This document shows positions 52,289 through 63,765 of a stretch of 64,000 nucleotides of DNA, one piece after another. This DNA comes from Phymatolithon calcareum (Eukaryota; Rhodophyta; Florideophyceae; Hapalidiales): NCBI GenBank assembly GCA_977006965.1, contig OZ345369.1, forward strand, positions 992,001-1,056,000, read 5' to 3'. Within the stretch, counting starts at the first letter, position 1, and every line of letters starts with the position of its first letter. Both the position numbers and the translations under genes were made by a program. Below the pieces are notes generated by a model that ran no database searches, had not been told where the DNA came from, and saw only the letters and a program-made list of their open reading frames with translations.

Positions 52289-54830
52289 TCACTTCATGAG
52301 GTTGTTCGTGGTACGTAGATTTTTATTTCATGCTTTCTTGATTGCGGATCAGCGCTGTTTCATAATAGTTTTCTCTGCCCTTATGTACTTCTGCAGCCAT
52401 GTTCTGGAAGGATGGCTTCTATTTGAACTGGGGTTTAGTATGCTGAGGGACTACTGCCGCCGTGCACGACGCCAACGACAGAGGCGCCAAGTCCTTGCCC
52501 TAGAGAGTGGAAAAACTTTTTTCCTCGTCTATGGGGGATGCACATATGTATGTTGACTAGGTTACGGTAAAGCAGGGTAATAGACGACATGAATCGGAGA
52601 CGGTGAAGGTTTGGAAATGACTTAGTTTAGTGTTACCGTAGCGGCAATTTTACGTTCTGCGTTTTCTCAAGCACGTGGAAGTCTTCAGCATGCATACTGA
52701 ATACTTCTTTGAAGCTCGAAATGATGAGAATTCCGTCCGATCGTCCCGGATCTATCACAGCCATTCGTCCCCTGCCGACATAGCCGACATTGCCAATTGG
52801 CCGTGACGAGGCGTCTGATTGGCATCAAAATGCTTATCGAGGTGCTGAGTCATATGGGCTCCCTCAACAAACTGCTCTTCTCACGTCATGTAACGTTTTT
52901 TAACATACGACGATAAAAGCAAGGCGAATGAAAGTTTTTGCCGTCAAGGCCCAGACACGAGGAGTGAATACGGATTATAGCACAAGAAATCCGCCTTATG
53001 AAGTCCGCCGCTTTTCGAAGGAAGCCGGAAACGTCGAGCTTTCAATATATGCATCATGTTCACTAATTGCCACAAACATCTGACCGGACGGCGTGTGTAG
53101 TAGATTTGGGCAGTAGACGACGTAGAGCTATGAATGTCAAGGTATCCGAAGGCCTACGTTTGGTGGAGCTTTGATCAGAATAACGTGGGCATAAGGATAT
53201 GGAGCCGCACAAGAGCAGATTCTAATAGCCTTTATAACAGGAGGACACAGATTGTACCATATGCAGTGAGCAATTCAGATAATTTCCCATTACATTCCCT
53301 TTATTTGGAGCGTTAACGAGAGTTCGTTTATACTCTAAAAAATCTCCATGCTTGTAACCGAGAAAGTTGGAGTTCGGCGTATGTGTAGACCACGCTTCTT
53401 TGAAAGACCACAATGCGATCATAACTTCGACATTCTGGCAAATTAATCTACCATTACTAGACACATAACTACTGTACCAGACCACCGAATTCCGGCTGGC
53501 ACTTTCCCCAGATAGAGCTTCGGCTACTATTTATGTCGCAAAAACAAGTCAACTCGATTTGGGAGAGGCTGGTTTGGGAGCAGCAGATATAGGAGAACGT
53601 GCAGAACCAGACTGAACCCTGTGAATTCAGAAGAGGCCGGCTCGCATCCAGTTTTCGACGAAGACTAGGGAGTATGAAGAAAGTTGACATAGACGCAGAA
53701 GTTAGATCGAGCTGTAAATGATGAAGGAGCTGCAGAATGATCAGAAGATTGAAAGAACACCTCCCAAGACTGCACTCCGGGCAGAGCAGGAAAGGACGAA
53801 GAAAGATATTCAAGGAGATTCCACGCCTCGGGGACAAAAAGAGGCACTGGGCACTTAACCAGAAACAAAGCTCTCATAGGAATGTAACGGTTCATGGGAA
53901 GATTTCCGCGGAATCCGTCACTTCTTGAACACGAGCTTGGCCGACTGGGAAAATGGTGTACGTCAACGACGAAGCAAATTCTGCTCAAGTCAGTACCGAC
54001 AAGTGAAGAAGAAGGGAAAGTCATAAGGGCGATTATTTTCATGTCAACCGTACAGAACAAAATGTAGACCTGTGAGCAATGTATTAAGATGTAATCACTG
54101 GGAGTGAAAAGATAAGGGTTGGAGTTTATCTTGAAAAGGGGTGAAGTCTCTGTGATGCGATGCCTCTGTCTAAGATGCGATCAGAATCGCCGCTTAAATA
54201 GGGCGGGGGCGAGCGATTGCACACCCTGCAAAAAGGGGGGGCACTAACCGACGCTAGACTAATATTACGTTGAGTGCTAGTCTACGTCTGCGAGTTTGTT
54301 CCTCTTGGAAGAGTCGTTCACGATACTGTGTTGTCAGTGTCGGTGGATAGATCACAAGGAGCCGTTATAGAGCTCCTAGGTCGATGGTGATAATGTCGTT
54401 CATTACACTCCTGCAATATTGCGTGTCTACAAAGAGTAGCAATCAAGGTGCCATTAACCTCCAGTTGGGTAGCTAATCACTTTCGCAAAAAGCTACAATA
54501 CTTCGAGAACAAAATAGTCTTCCGAATTGACAATTTTTAAACAGGAAAGCTTAACTTAAGACGGCTGACAAAATAAGAATAAAGAAACCATGAACTTATT
54601 CTGAACTCAGAATAAACACCAATACGAGAGTCCATGCCCCGTCTTTCGCGTATTTTACAGCTGCATGTCAGGGAGTCTACCAAGAGAAGTCTGCGCTTGC
54701 CTGATTTGATCAACAATACATTTATTTCCTTTTGCAGCAGCAAAAAGTCGTGCTTACAAACGAGACCTAGAATACTTTTTATTTGGCTCTGTAATAGTTT
54801 TTCGTTCTATTAGCCGAACTTAGAAGTAAT
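52289..54830. other. No confident gene
   Basis: Overlapping open stretches on both strands at about 53469-54060 have no motif that I recognise. Nothing else is supported. Confidence 0.35.
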
Positions 54831-54837
54831 TATAAAA
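54831..54837 (+). promoter_or_regulatory. TATA box of the C2H2 zinc-finger gene
   Basis: TATAAAA. It lies only 11 bp before the first ATG (54848), so transcription would start after that ATG; this favours the next in-frame ATG at 54944 as the start. Confidence 0.5.
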
Positions 54838-54943
54838 CGTACACTGGATGCGTTTGCTGTACAATATTAATATCCTGAACCTTTCCAGCCAGGATATTCC
54901 CGTCAACACAAGACATATAATACTATTCACATTCGACAAGTCG

Positions 54944-56029
54944 ATGCCTTCCAGTATTGCTTCGAACGAAATGGATTTTCAGACAGTCACCCCGGGTGAA
55001 CATGGCGGAGAACAAGAATTGCGAACCCCCGAAATTCCAAGCTCCGATCGGGAGCATCTGAGCGAATGCCTTCCTTGGGCGGTTACAAGTCAAGATGCAC
55101 CTGCTTCCTCGATATGCGATGGAATTTGCATTCCAGGATATTGCAACTGCACTAGAACCAAAAACAATACACAGCCGATAATTAATGATCCTCGTTTGCA
55201 TAATCAAGTTTCTGTGGAGCATATTCTCGACAATTCGCTCTTTCGCGAGCATACGAACGAAGCCTCGCAGGCGGTCTTTTTCGATCAAGAATTGGAAGCT
55301 GTCATAAGTTCCGACCCTATGCGCTCTTCCGATGGGAGAACATCTGATTTCGATGCGATCGATTCATTTGTACCAGAGTTGTCCTCCCACTCTGTTGATG
55401 CACAAAATTCGCAGGATGGCAAACTCTTATCGTGTGAAATGCAGAACTGCAATCAGTCGTTTACATCAATTTCTCTTTTGCTAGAGCACAAGAAAACACA
55501 CAGCACCATTCATCTAGTCTGTGGCCACCAGAACTGCAGTGAAGAATTTGTGACGGAGGGTGATCGCACAACGCATATTTTCTCTTCACACGTCGGGATG
55601 TCCGTTCAGCAGTGCCCCATTTGCTCACGAATGTTTGGAAACAGGGATGCATTCAATAATCACTTGGTGAAAAGCCATCGCTCACTGATTTCCGGGGCGT
55701 CCAGCCCCGATATCTCCGGAAAGAGTAGCCCTGTCGAGCTTTCGCATGCCACTGACAATATAGAGATTAATCAATGTGTCCTTAACGACTGCAAGCGTAC
55801 ATTCTCATCTCGACAAGGGCTCCTTCTGCATCAGAGGAACTCCCACCACAAAGATTTTTATTGCATGTACAAGGATTGTGGAGAGAGATTCGATTCTCCT
55901 GCACTCCTAACCCAGCACATTGCTTCCACGCATGTAATCATGGCAGATATGCAATGCAGGCATTGCGCTAAGGTCTTTTACAGCAGTTATAATTTGCATC
56001 GGCATATCAGCACCGTACATAAGGAGTAA
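54944..56029 (+). CDS. C2H2 zinc-finger protein, six fingers
   Basis: 361 residues from ATG at 54944 (MPSSIASNEMDF); the frame is open from an earlier ATG at 54848, rejected because of the TATA position. The first 160 residues are acidic and Ser-rich without a known domain. Six C2H2 fingers then follow: CEMQNC..., CGHQNC..., CPIC..., CVLNDC..., CMYKDC..., CRHC..., with H-x3/4-H pairs (for example HRHISTVH at the very end). Fingers of the C-x4-C type mixed with C-x2-C resemble TFIIIA-like DNA/RNA binders. Probably a nuclear nucleic-acid-binding protein. The gene has no intron. Confidence 0.9.
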   Translation: MPSSIASNEMDFQTVTPGEHGGEQELRTPEIPSSDREHLSECLPWAVTSQDAPASSICDGICIPGYCNCTRTKNNTQPIINDPRLHNQVSVEHILDNSLFREHTNEASQAVFFDQELEAVISSDPMRSSDGRTSDFDAIDSFVPELSSHSVDAQNSQDGKLLSCEMQNCNQSFTSISLLLEHKKTHSTIHLVCGHQNCSEEFVTEGDRTTHIFSSHVGMSVQQCPICSRMFGNRDAFNNHLVKSHRSLISGASSPDISGKSSPVELSHATDNIEINQCVLNDCKRTFSSRQGLLLHQRNSHHKDFYCMYKDCGERFDSPALLTQHIASTHVIMADMQCRHCAKVFYSSYNLHRHISTVHKE

Positions 56030-57440
56030 CGAATAAGTGAGAAGGCAAACGAGACCAAAATCAAATCTCGAGCATAATGCGGTATATCTGATTTCATAAA
56101 CGAAAGTTTAGCACGCTCAAACTGTCCAACAGAGCGGGAAACTCCCCACCAATTGATTTGTTATAGAGGGGATACGGGCCGCGGAGTTCGCACCCACATC
56201 ATTTAGTGCGGCACACAGTGCTCCCAAGAAGGAATTAACAACCGGAAATGGGCAGATCAGTAGTATTTCTGCACTTAGCGGCTAGAAAAAGCCGATACTT
56301 CGGCACAAAAAATGTACCAATAGTACAGGCGAGGAATGTCATCGTTTTGGATATCGGACTGCTCGAACACCAACTATGTCAATTTCTGCGATCAACCGCT
56401 CTCCTGAATGGAGGATATATGTTTATTTATTTTAAAAGCACCCAAGACCTCACTGTGAGTAACGGGGCAGCTTCTCAATTACTTCTAACTTACCGCATTC
56501 TATTTTCCTAACATTCCTTGATTCGAGTTTCTCTCCATATGAGAGTTCGAGCCGAGTATGCGTTGGAGTGCAATAAGCTCAATTTCAGCACCGGGTCCGA
56601 AATAATCACCGAGGATTGATTTCCTCCACAACGGAGCTCTGTTAAAAATCAGTCTTAGGCATCTTAGCCTTGTAGTCCTGTCCCTTATTTGTAACACTCC
56701 TGGCAACTTCTTATGCCTGTTTATCGGGATTTTCACTGAGCGCATTTATGCCACACTTGGATTGCATCTTTTAATCGCCGCTTCTTTGACTCTTTACCTT
56801 CTTCTGCTTGTTTCAATGCTTCGCTCCTCGTTTCTGAGATATTTAATGTCCTTCGATACTTCTGCCATATCCTCCTGTCTTCCTCGGTATTCTTCTGCCT
56901 GTTCCAGGTACTTTTTCCGTTTTAACAGGCTTAAAGCAAACCTTTCCGCTTGGTGAGTCCTTCTCACCTCCGGACTATCTAGCCGACAGAGCACTCTCAT
57001 TCGATTTTTTCGATGCTCCGCATATTTCCCGAAGACATACTTGTAAACAGGGGTCGTGCGCAATCCATTGCTATTGCAATTAATTGCAATTCGTAGCAAT
57101 TCGACCCAAATTGGGTTCTGATGAAGAATTGCAATTCGAATTGCTGGTAGGTAGGTTGTACGAAAGTGTATAGTTCAGCAAGAGCAGAGTTGTCGGAAAT
57201 AACGATCACTTCAAATGTATCATGCGTAGTACGTGGTAATTGGTTGTCGGTATCATCTAATTTTATTATATAACTCGGGCCAGTATAAGCGTTCACCGGG
57301 GGAGCACTGCACCATTTTGGCCCAAATCAACTAAATAACTATCGGGCCAAAATGTTGCCGTGCTCCCCTAGTGTTAGGTACGTAAAATTCTGCGTACTGT
57401 ACTGTATACAGTTACAACGTTCCTGAATTCAACCATCCAT

Positions 57441-57728
57441 GTGACGAATGTCAGATTACCCGGTGCACGGAGTTACATGAACACCGATTTCATATTAGGG
57501 TTGGTTGCCGAGGTGGAGCGTCTTTGGTCCATGGCTAAGTATATTTTGCTTGATCACAGGAAACGTACGTCTCCTATTGTGTTCAAGACGATGCTTTTCT
57601 TCAAAGTCAACCGCTCTCACTGGGATGATCAAACTGTGAAGGAAGCTATGTCAGGCGTTGTCAACCAGCGTGTTCAACAGGCTATCGCAGAAGACGAAAT
57701 TTTCGTACACATAGGAGAAGAGGCATGA
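57441..57728 (+). pseudogene. hAT transposase C-terminal fragment
   Basis: Contains YMNTDFILGLVAEVERLWSM then LLDHRKRTSPIVFKTMLFFK and VNRSHWDD, which align with the hATC block of the element at 13000-15292 (YMNLRFILGSTAQIERLFSL...FLKVNRHYWD). About 95 residues, no catalytic core. Confidence 0.8.
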
Positions 57729-58012
57729 ATAAACAATTAACTTGACTATTGCGGGAAGTATTCAAATTGCAATCCGAATTGCTGACTCACCGTAGTGAGC
57801 AATTGAATTGTTTAATTGCGGGACAAACAGCAATGTCGAGCAATGGAATTGACACTACCCCTGGAGAAGAGGCATGAATAAACAATTAACTTGACTATTG
57901 CGGGAAGTATTCAAATTGCAATCCGAATTGCTGACTCACCGTAGTGAGCAATTGAATTGTTTAATTGCGGGACAAACAGCAATGTCGAGCAATGGAATTG
58001 ACACTACCCCTG
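57714..58012. repeat. Perfect tandem duplication, 149-bp unit
   Basis: 57714-57862 is repeated without a mismatch at 57863-58011. Each unit runs from the end of the transposase fragment to the terminal repeat (..GACACTACCCCTG), so the element has two successive 3' ends. Confidence 0.95.
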
Positions 58013-58959
58013 CTTGTAAAAAAGACCTTCTGCTGCCTCAATTGCTGATAGCAATTGCTTCATCATCGGAGTCAGATGAGTTGCATACTCCCACTTGGGG
58101 AGAATCAACGACTTGAAAATCCTGATGCATATTTCAGGATGGAATCCACTGACATTAACGCCATTCTGCCTAAGTTTGTGGATGCATTCAACACCATTCC
58201 GCACTCTCGACATTGCTGTATCGTCTGTAACTCCAGTGTTGTTCATACTAATGCCCAGGTAGGAAAGTCTCCACACTTGGTGTCGCTCTTTTCTGGCAAG
58301 CATGAATTTTTTTCTTGGGTAACCCCTTGTACGCTCTTTCCTGGCTTTGTGTACCATGTCATAGAATTTTCGTCTGCCCACTCCGTGGCTATGTCCAGTA
58401 GCCTTCGTAACCCTTTCGCATTCTTGGCCTGTAGAAGCACATCGTCCACAAGTAACTGAACTGGCTGCTCGGAGACAGTTCCTGTAACTTTTCCAGCGGC
58501 TTCGGCAAACTTATCCATGAATATGTTCTAAAGGCACGGGCTTAATGGGGACCCTTGTGGAACACCTCTGTCGATAATGCACCATGTTTTTGATTCGTGC
58601 CCTGCGGATGTGATCCACAGCGGCTTCAGGAAGTAGGCTACCATCCGAGTAATGTGCATCGGCAATTTGGTGGTCAGACGTTCCATGAGGATGTCCCTTG
58701 GGACACTATCATAGGCTGCAGATAGGTCGAGGACTGCAACATAAGGATGCCCACTTCTCATAGTATTGTTTGCCCGGGGGATGGCCAGATACGTGCTCTT
58801 ATCCCTCCGGGCTCTCCTGAATGGAGACAACAGTGAGGTCTGGTGCAGTGTTGGACGGGTATTGAAATTAAGCACACCCGCGTGTATGGGTATTTGACCA
58901 ATCATGACAGACCGCGCGGGTCTGGCCGCTGGTATGACATAGATGTTGAAGTGTTTCCA

Positions 58960-59198
58960 CGGGTACGATTGAGGGCCGATGAACGAATATTTCCCGACAA
59001 ATTTGTGGGAAATTGAAAAAACGGGAACGCCGACATGTCCAATAGACTGCCTGCACTTGTCAAACGATACTTCAGGATGAGTGACGATGAGTAGAGTCTC
59101 ACAAGTGGAGGCATTCTATTGGACATATCGGCGTTCCAATTTTTTCAATTTCCCATTTTCCCTGTCGAGAAATATTCGTTTATCGGCCTTAATACCCG
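58960..59198. repeat. Foldback repeat with about 85-bp arms
   Basis: Arms 58960-59046 and 59115-59198 are imperfect inverted copies; shared blocks include GGCCGATRAACGAATATTTC, GGGAAATTGAAAAA and GAACGCCGAYATGTCCAATA. The spacer is 68 bp. It may be a MITE or a remnant of two head-to-head copies. It lies next to the truncated 5' end of the LINE. Confidence 0.8.
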
Positions 59199-61010
59199 TG
59201 TAATTTCATCTTGTCTGGGTTTCGGGAATGCTAACATCATGCTAATATGCAATGTTAACATTGGTGCAGCAACCCAAAGCGTTCTTCCAAGTAAGGGTGC
59301 TACCCAGGATGGGATCTTCAGCACTCATTGTAATTCAAATTAAGTTTCGATCAATTCAATTCAGAGCCCAGAAGAAGTTCGAATCAGATACCTGGGCGAA
59401 AAATGAGGCGCAATAGCAAATGCGCCAAGAGATAAATGTTTTTGGCGTCCGTAGGGTACCACTTCTTGTAGCTGTTTGGGAACGACTGGATACGTAGTTC
59501 ACAACAATGCACCAGGCCTAGACGTGCAAGTCGCAGTCCAGCTCGCTGACGATAGAACGGAGTGGAAGAAACTTAGGCCCGGGAAACGCTGCTAACGCAA
59601 TTTAGGGAAAAAAGCAAATTGAGTGAGGCACGGACCTTAGTATACTGACGTTCGAAGGAGCAGCAAACTGCTTAACGAGCTGATGAGCGCAGTCTGTTTG
59701 ACGGTGCGGTTGGTGCGCGGTGCGGTGCAGTGTGATAGCGTCGGACAGACTATTGTGAAGACGGTTGTACTTGTACATTAATTGTTTCAGCGTCCTCTTC
59801 GTTTGGGCGTCGCACGGCAGAGTTTAGATAGTCCTACATTCTGCAACTTAACTTTGAAGGGTATAAAAAAGGCCAAAATATCATGTGAACGCTGATGCTA
59901 TTGAAAAATGCGCTTTGATTGAGCTTTTGCTCCAACGCATGCTAAGGTCGACGACGATGGACAACCGAATATGAGTGCAAGAGGGTCTCTCGAGAAGTTA
60001 TACGAAGGGAATTTGAAGTAATGAAATATTAAGAGAGTACAGAGTTTTCGGTCTGGAATCCTAGCCAGAAGCTGTTCTTTCACTCAAACTTAGGTGCTGG
60101 GAGTTTCTTTTTTAAGAGAAACTCCCAGCACATAGGTTTGAGTGACAGAGCAGCTTCTGCCTAAGAAGATGTATCTACAGATATCTCCTCTGACACTGTC
60201 TTGCAAGTGTATGCAACCGGATTTTTGGCTGGTTGCATGTCGCTGATTACCTCTTGCACAGGATAAAAGGATAGAAAGTCATGAGCGATAAGCGTGCCAC
60301 GCGAGGCTTTTTGTCCCGAGTAGCTTGAATAACAGCTTGGTTCTTCATCAGGATTCATGAACGGCCTCTGTTCTTTGTGGGAGTGTACTGCCAAATTGAC
60401 TACCCGTCGGTGATTGCAAGATCTTATTTGCGACAATGCTTCATGACGAAGTTTGCATGCTTGGTCGCCCGCTGAGATGGAAGTAAGCGGAGGACAAGCA
60501 CGATAGTGACAGAACTGCTTACTTTTTTCCGAATACTTGTCCTCTTGTCAAGTTTTGTGGTCAGCGCAAAGAGAGATTTATGAAATATACCGAGGCCGAT
60601 CAAGTATCTCACTGCTCCTTAGTCGAATCCTAGAATGACCAGATATAGGGTCGTCAAATACGTTCCGTTCAGTATATTCAGCGTGCAACCAAGTAAAAAA
60701 GGCGAAATGTCATCTGTACAGTCCGTTCGACGCTCGTTCAAGATTTTGCTGATCATGTAATGGTGCCGTAGAATACATATGTGCCACTTCTACAGGTAGG
60801 AATTGTTTCGTTAAGCATGTTAAAGAGATCCGTGGAATTGGGGCTTTTCCTTCGATTGAGGGAAAAATCCTGTGCAAGAGACAGCTGCTGGGAGAGCGGC
60901 AAACCTCCATGAAATGTTGCATGACTAGAATCTAGTGATCCGACAGATTATCTGATAATCTGTCACAGCACGAATACCCAATTTGTGAGGGGGGCGCAAG
61001 CTCAAGCGAG
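59199..61010. other. Gene-free 1.8 kb with two inverted repeats
   Basis: No gene recognised. Contains the long hairpin at 60067-60158 and a perfect palindrome at 60942-60964 (11-bp arms GACAGATTATC, 1-nt centre). Confidence 0.5.
60067..60158. repeat. Hairpin, 42-bp stem with four mismatches, 8-nt loop
   Basis: Arms 60067-60108 and 60117-60158 (AGAAGCTG...GTGCTGGGAGTTTCT). The isolated internal mismatches and short loop resemble a small-RNA precursor. Confidence 0.9.
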
Positions 61011-62297
61011 ATGTCCAAAGAGGCCGAAACCTTAGGTGAAACAAAGGCGCCTGTGATGAAAGCTTCTGAAATGGCACAAACTACGATAACCTCCGGTTGC
61101 TCAAGCGGCATCGGCTTTGCTGCTGTTGAGCGATTTTCCTCTCAAGAATGGAATGTGGTTACCACAATGCGCAGCCCCAACTGTGATGCTGGATCTATAG
61201 CAAAAGGGTAACGTGCTTGTTCTGCGTCTCGACGTCACTGACATTTATTCAATCCAGACCGCGGTTAAGTCGACAATTGACACCATTGGCGGATTAGATG
61301 TCCTTTTGAACAATGCCGGATACGGTGCCTGCGGAAGATTCCCACAGGTGTCAACAACATGTATGGCCGAAGAATTCGGCACAAGAGCCAGAGAGCATAT
61401 GGAGACCCTTGAAAGCACGCTAGCAGGGTAAGACCTAGAAGGAGAAAAGGCGCTAGATGAGCTCTTACTATTTAGCAAGACACTCATAGAACGCATGGAG
61501 AACGAAGAAGGCCTGTATTGATTCGTATAAGGCAAGGCAAAAAGCGGTCGAGTCCAAGCACCAGCAATCCTGTAGAGGACTGAGATAGGATTACTTTGAA
61601 TCCTGAGTTTTCCCGTCCGCGATTCTAGTGGGCGTTTCGTGAGCTGCACAAAGGTAGGTAGCATCAGAGGAAGCCTCGCCCATATCTTCGGAAATCTGTG
61701 GGGCTTTTAAATAAACTTGAATAAAAAAATGCTGGATACGGTTTGCTGGGGCCAATCGAGTTTGCAACAAAAGAGAAAAGCGAACACCAGTTTGCCGTCA
61801 ACACATTCGGGCCGATATACACTTTGCAGGCTGTACTTCCTCACTTTCGAGAGAGACAAAAAGGGCTCATCGTCAACGTCAGCTCTGTCCTGGGGTTGTG
61901 CCCATTGCCTTTCTTGTCGCTGTATCAGGGCACGAAGTTTGTGATAGAGGGAATTTCGGAGACTATAAACATGGAGCTTTCTCTGCTTGGTATCCGCGTT
62001 AAAATTCTGGAACCTGGTGGCGTGAAAACAGACTTTTTGTCGCGCGGAGTGGAAAAGACAGGCACTGGTCCTCCTTATGACATTCTGAAGAATTGGGAGA
62101 AGGTGATGAAAAACAACGCAGAATCGTTTTCAAACACTCATGACTTTTTGGATGTAATCTGGGATGCCGTCACAGATGGAAAATACACAGTGCGGTATGT
62201 CGCAGTAACGGACGCCAAGGCAATGTTGCAAATGAAGAAGGATCTCACGGACGAGCTGTTCGAAAGTGCGATGATCAAGAGATTTGGTTTGTCATGA
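61011..62297 (+). pseudogene. Short-chain dehydrogenase/reductase gene, frameshifted and split by a retroelement
   Basis: The N-terminal piece 61011-61208 has the cofactor loop TSGCSSGIG and VVTTMRSP. It shifts by one base at about 61209 (an extra T creates TAA) and continues with LVLRLDVTD and LDVLLNNAGYG. At GYG the gene is interrupted by a 401-bp insertion (61327-61727) and resumes LLGPIEFATKE..., VNTFGPIYTLQAVLPHF, IVNVSSVLG, and the catalytic LYQGTKFVIEGISE (Tyr-x3-Lys) to a stop at 62297. The fold is a classical NAD(P)-dependent SDR. Without the two lesions it would encode about 280 residues. It may once have acted on small alcohols or ketones; the substrate cannot be inferred. Confidence 0.92.
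61327..61727 (+). mobile_element. SINE-like retroelement inside the SDR gene
   Basis: 401 bp with a 15-bp target-site duplication, one mismatch (AATGCCGGATACGGT at 61312-61326, AATGCTGGATACGGT at 61728-61742), and an AATAAAAAAA tail. Its 3' part (GAGGAAGCCTCGCCCATATC...GTGGGGCTTTTAAATAAAC) is shared with the copies at 8226-8876 and 63485-63765. Its 5' part reads, with stops, a charged helical peptide (EGEKALDELLLFSKTLIERM), also seen in the third copy. Confidence 0.92.
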
Positions 62298-63219
62298 AGC
62301 GTGTAGGGACCACTAGGCCGTAAGATGTGTGCCCCTGAACCAGGGACATGTGTGGACCTATGATCTATCGTATAAGAAGGATGAGTACCCTAACAAAGCG
62401 TGAAACTCTTTTAGACTTCTGCAAAACACTATTGCAAGAAAACGAGGGTAATATAGGTGGAGTAGAATCAAAGAGCTCTGTGGTGCACTGTGCTTCAAAG
62501 GAAGCATTGTAGAATTTGTGGAACAGGATTCTAGAAATGCTCAAATTATCTTCTATCTGAAAAATGTTCATATCATCTGCAACAGGGATCTTCTCTTTGT
62601 CCTGACAACCTTTATGGCACAGCCAATGATCGAGATATCGGATCTGGGGTATACTATTATCGGGAGGCGGTGTGTTTCAAGATTATAGATTTTGGTTGGG
62701 TACGAAATATACCACTAATGATCTTCACAGGACATGCACATGAAGCCATGTAGAAAACACTGTACGCGACAGACTGGCACGAAAACCAGTAGACCAAAGT
62801 TTAGTTTTTGCCGCATGCAAAATTGCGGGCCGTAATTCGTTCTTTATTCAATGCATTCTACTTCTTTTTCGTCCCCTGAACATCTTGCCAATTGACAAAA
62901 CCTGTTACAAGAGAATCTCCCCATCCCCTCAGACTGATCTCATTGCAAGATCAATTATCCATACAAGCCACTTCCTGTCGCTCCTCCCATCCCGCACTTT
63001 CAACTCTTATGTTTAGAGTCACTGGTATTCAACGCCATTCGCAACAGGACCCTTTGGCGCACAGCTAGAGAGCTCCCCATGTAATCGTAATAAATCAATA
63101 CATTTTCTTGAAAGGCTAAATACAGACGAGGACGGTTTCGGTTGATCGCATTCCCGGAATTTATGTGCTCGCAAGAGATATAGCTTGTTTAACTGCCGCT
63201 GGTACAGAAAATTCTTGGA
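62298..63219. other. No gene recognised
   Basis: Short open stretches only, without motifs. Confidence 0.4.
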
Positions 63220-63485
63220 ATGGCATCAACAGAAATCGTTCTCGCCGGTGCGAATTTTGCAATGGCATCTCCCGTTGACGAGACCGCTTCCACACCCGAA
63301 ACGACCGGTTCTAAACTGAGCGACGGCAGTCTTTTGAGTGCGACCTTTCGAGCAAAGGCATTCACACAAACCTTACAGGCAACACTGCATACTTTAATCC
63401 TCTTCACTACGATACGGAGGCTGTAGTTTCCTGGTTAGAAGCCCCCGGCCTCTCCCAATATGCTCCCTTGTTCCGTGCGCAAAAC
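63220..63485 (+). pseudogene. SAM-domain protein fragment
   Basis: An ATG at 63220 opens MASTEIVLAGANFAMASPVD..., and after a frame change near 63330 the sequence reads NTAYFNPLHYDTEAVVSW then LEAPGLSQYAPLFRAQ, the start of a sterile alpha motif (usual form V..WLE..GL..Y...F). It is then cut by the retroelement at about 63485, so only the first helices remain. The frame change may be a frameshift or an unrecognised short intron. Confidence 0.45.
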
Positions 63486-63765
63486 GCGAAGACAGAGCGG
63501 CAACTGAGAAGGCACTACATGACATTTTGCTTTTCAGCAAAAGCATCATCGAGAGTATATAGAATGAAGAAGACCTGTACTGAAAGAAGAAGCGACGCCT
63601 CGAAAACTGCTACGAAGAGCTATCAAAAACAACCGAGTACATGCTAGGGGCTCAGATAGAATACCAGACATAAGATTAGAGCCGCCCTAGTGAAGGTAGC
63701 ACCTGAGGAAGCCTTGCCCGTATATTCGTATGTCTGTGGGGCTTTAAAAAATTGCAGTAAAAAAA
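63485..63765 (+). mobile_element. SINE-like retroelement, third copy
   Basis: Shares TGAGGAAGCCTTGCCCGTAT...CTGTGGGGCTTTAAAAAATT and an A-rich tail (GTAAAAAAATT) with the other two copies. The 5' part reads, in another frame, ATEKALHDILLFSKSIIES, then KKKRRLENCYEELSKTTEYM, related to the 61327 copy. The 5' boundary is approximate and the target-site duplication was not identified. Confidence 0.75.

Larger units (their letters stand above)
57048..58012 (+). mobile_element. hAT element nested in the LINE, 965 bp
   Basis: Exact 8-bp target-site duplication CTTGTAAA (57040-57047 and 58013-58020) and inverted ends CAGGGGTCGTG... / CAGGGGTAGTG.... Both ends continue with CAAT.CCATTGC. Only a C-terminal transposase piece remains, so it is a deletion derivative. 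Its 3' end is tandemly duplicated (separate entry). Confidence 0.93.
56410..58950 (-). mobile_element. LINE, partial, split by a hAT insertion, copy c
   Basis: The minus strand has RT blocks in order: AVLDLSAAYDSVPRDIL and DRGVPQGSPLSPCL (58905-58528), LLVDDVLLQAKNAKG (active-site box, about 58470), WRLSYLGISMNNTG to WEYATHLTPM (58381-58004), and, beyond the hAT element, NRMRVLCRLDSPEVRRTHQAE (57099-56794) and RTTRLRCLRLIFNRAPLWRK (56745-56500). The 3' end near 56410 shares its last bases with copy b. There are several stops and frameshifts, for example TAG just after SPLSPCL. It is 5'-truncated near the foldback repeat at 58960. Confidence 0.88.

Noticed and set aside
53469-54060. Two overlapping minus-strand frames of 120-130 codons
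   Set aside because: No motif, similar open stretches on the opposite strand, and no start or promoter evidence; not enough to call a gene.
54848-54943. Earlier start for the zinc-finger protein at ATG 54848
   Set aside because: It lies 11 bp from the TATAAAA box, so it is probably upstream of the transcription start.
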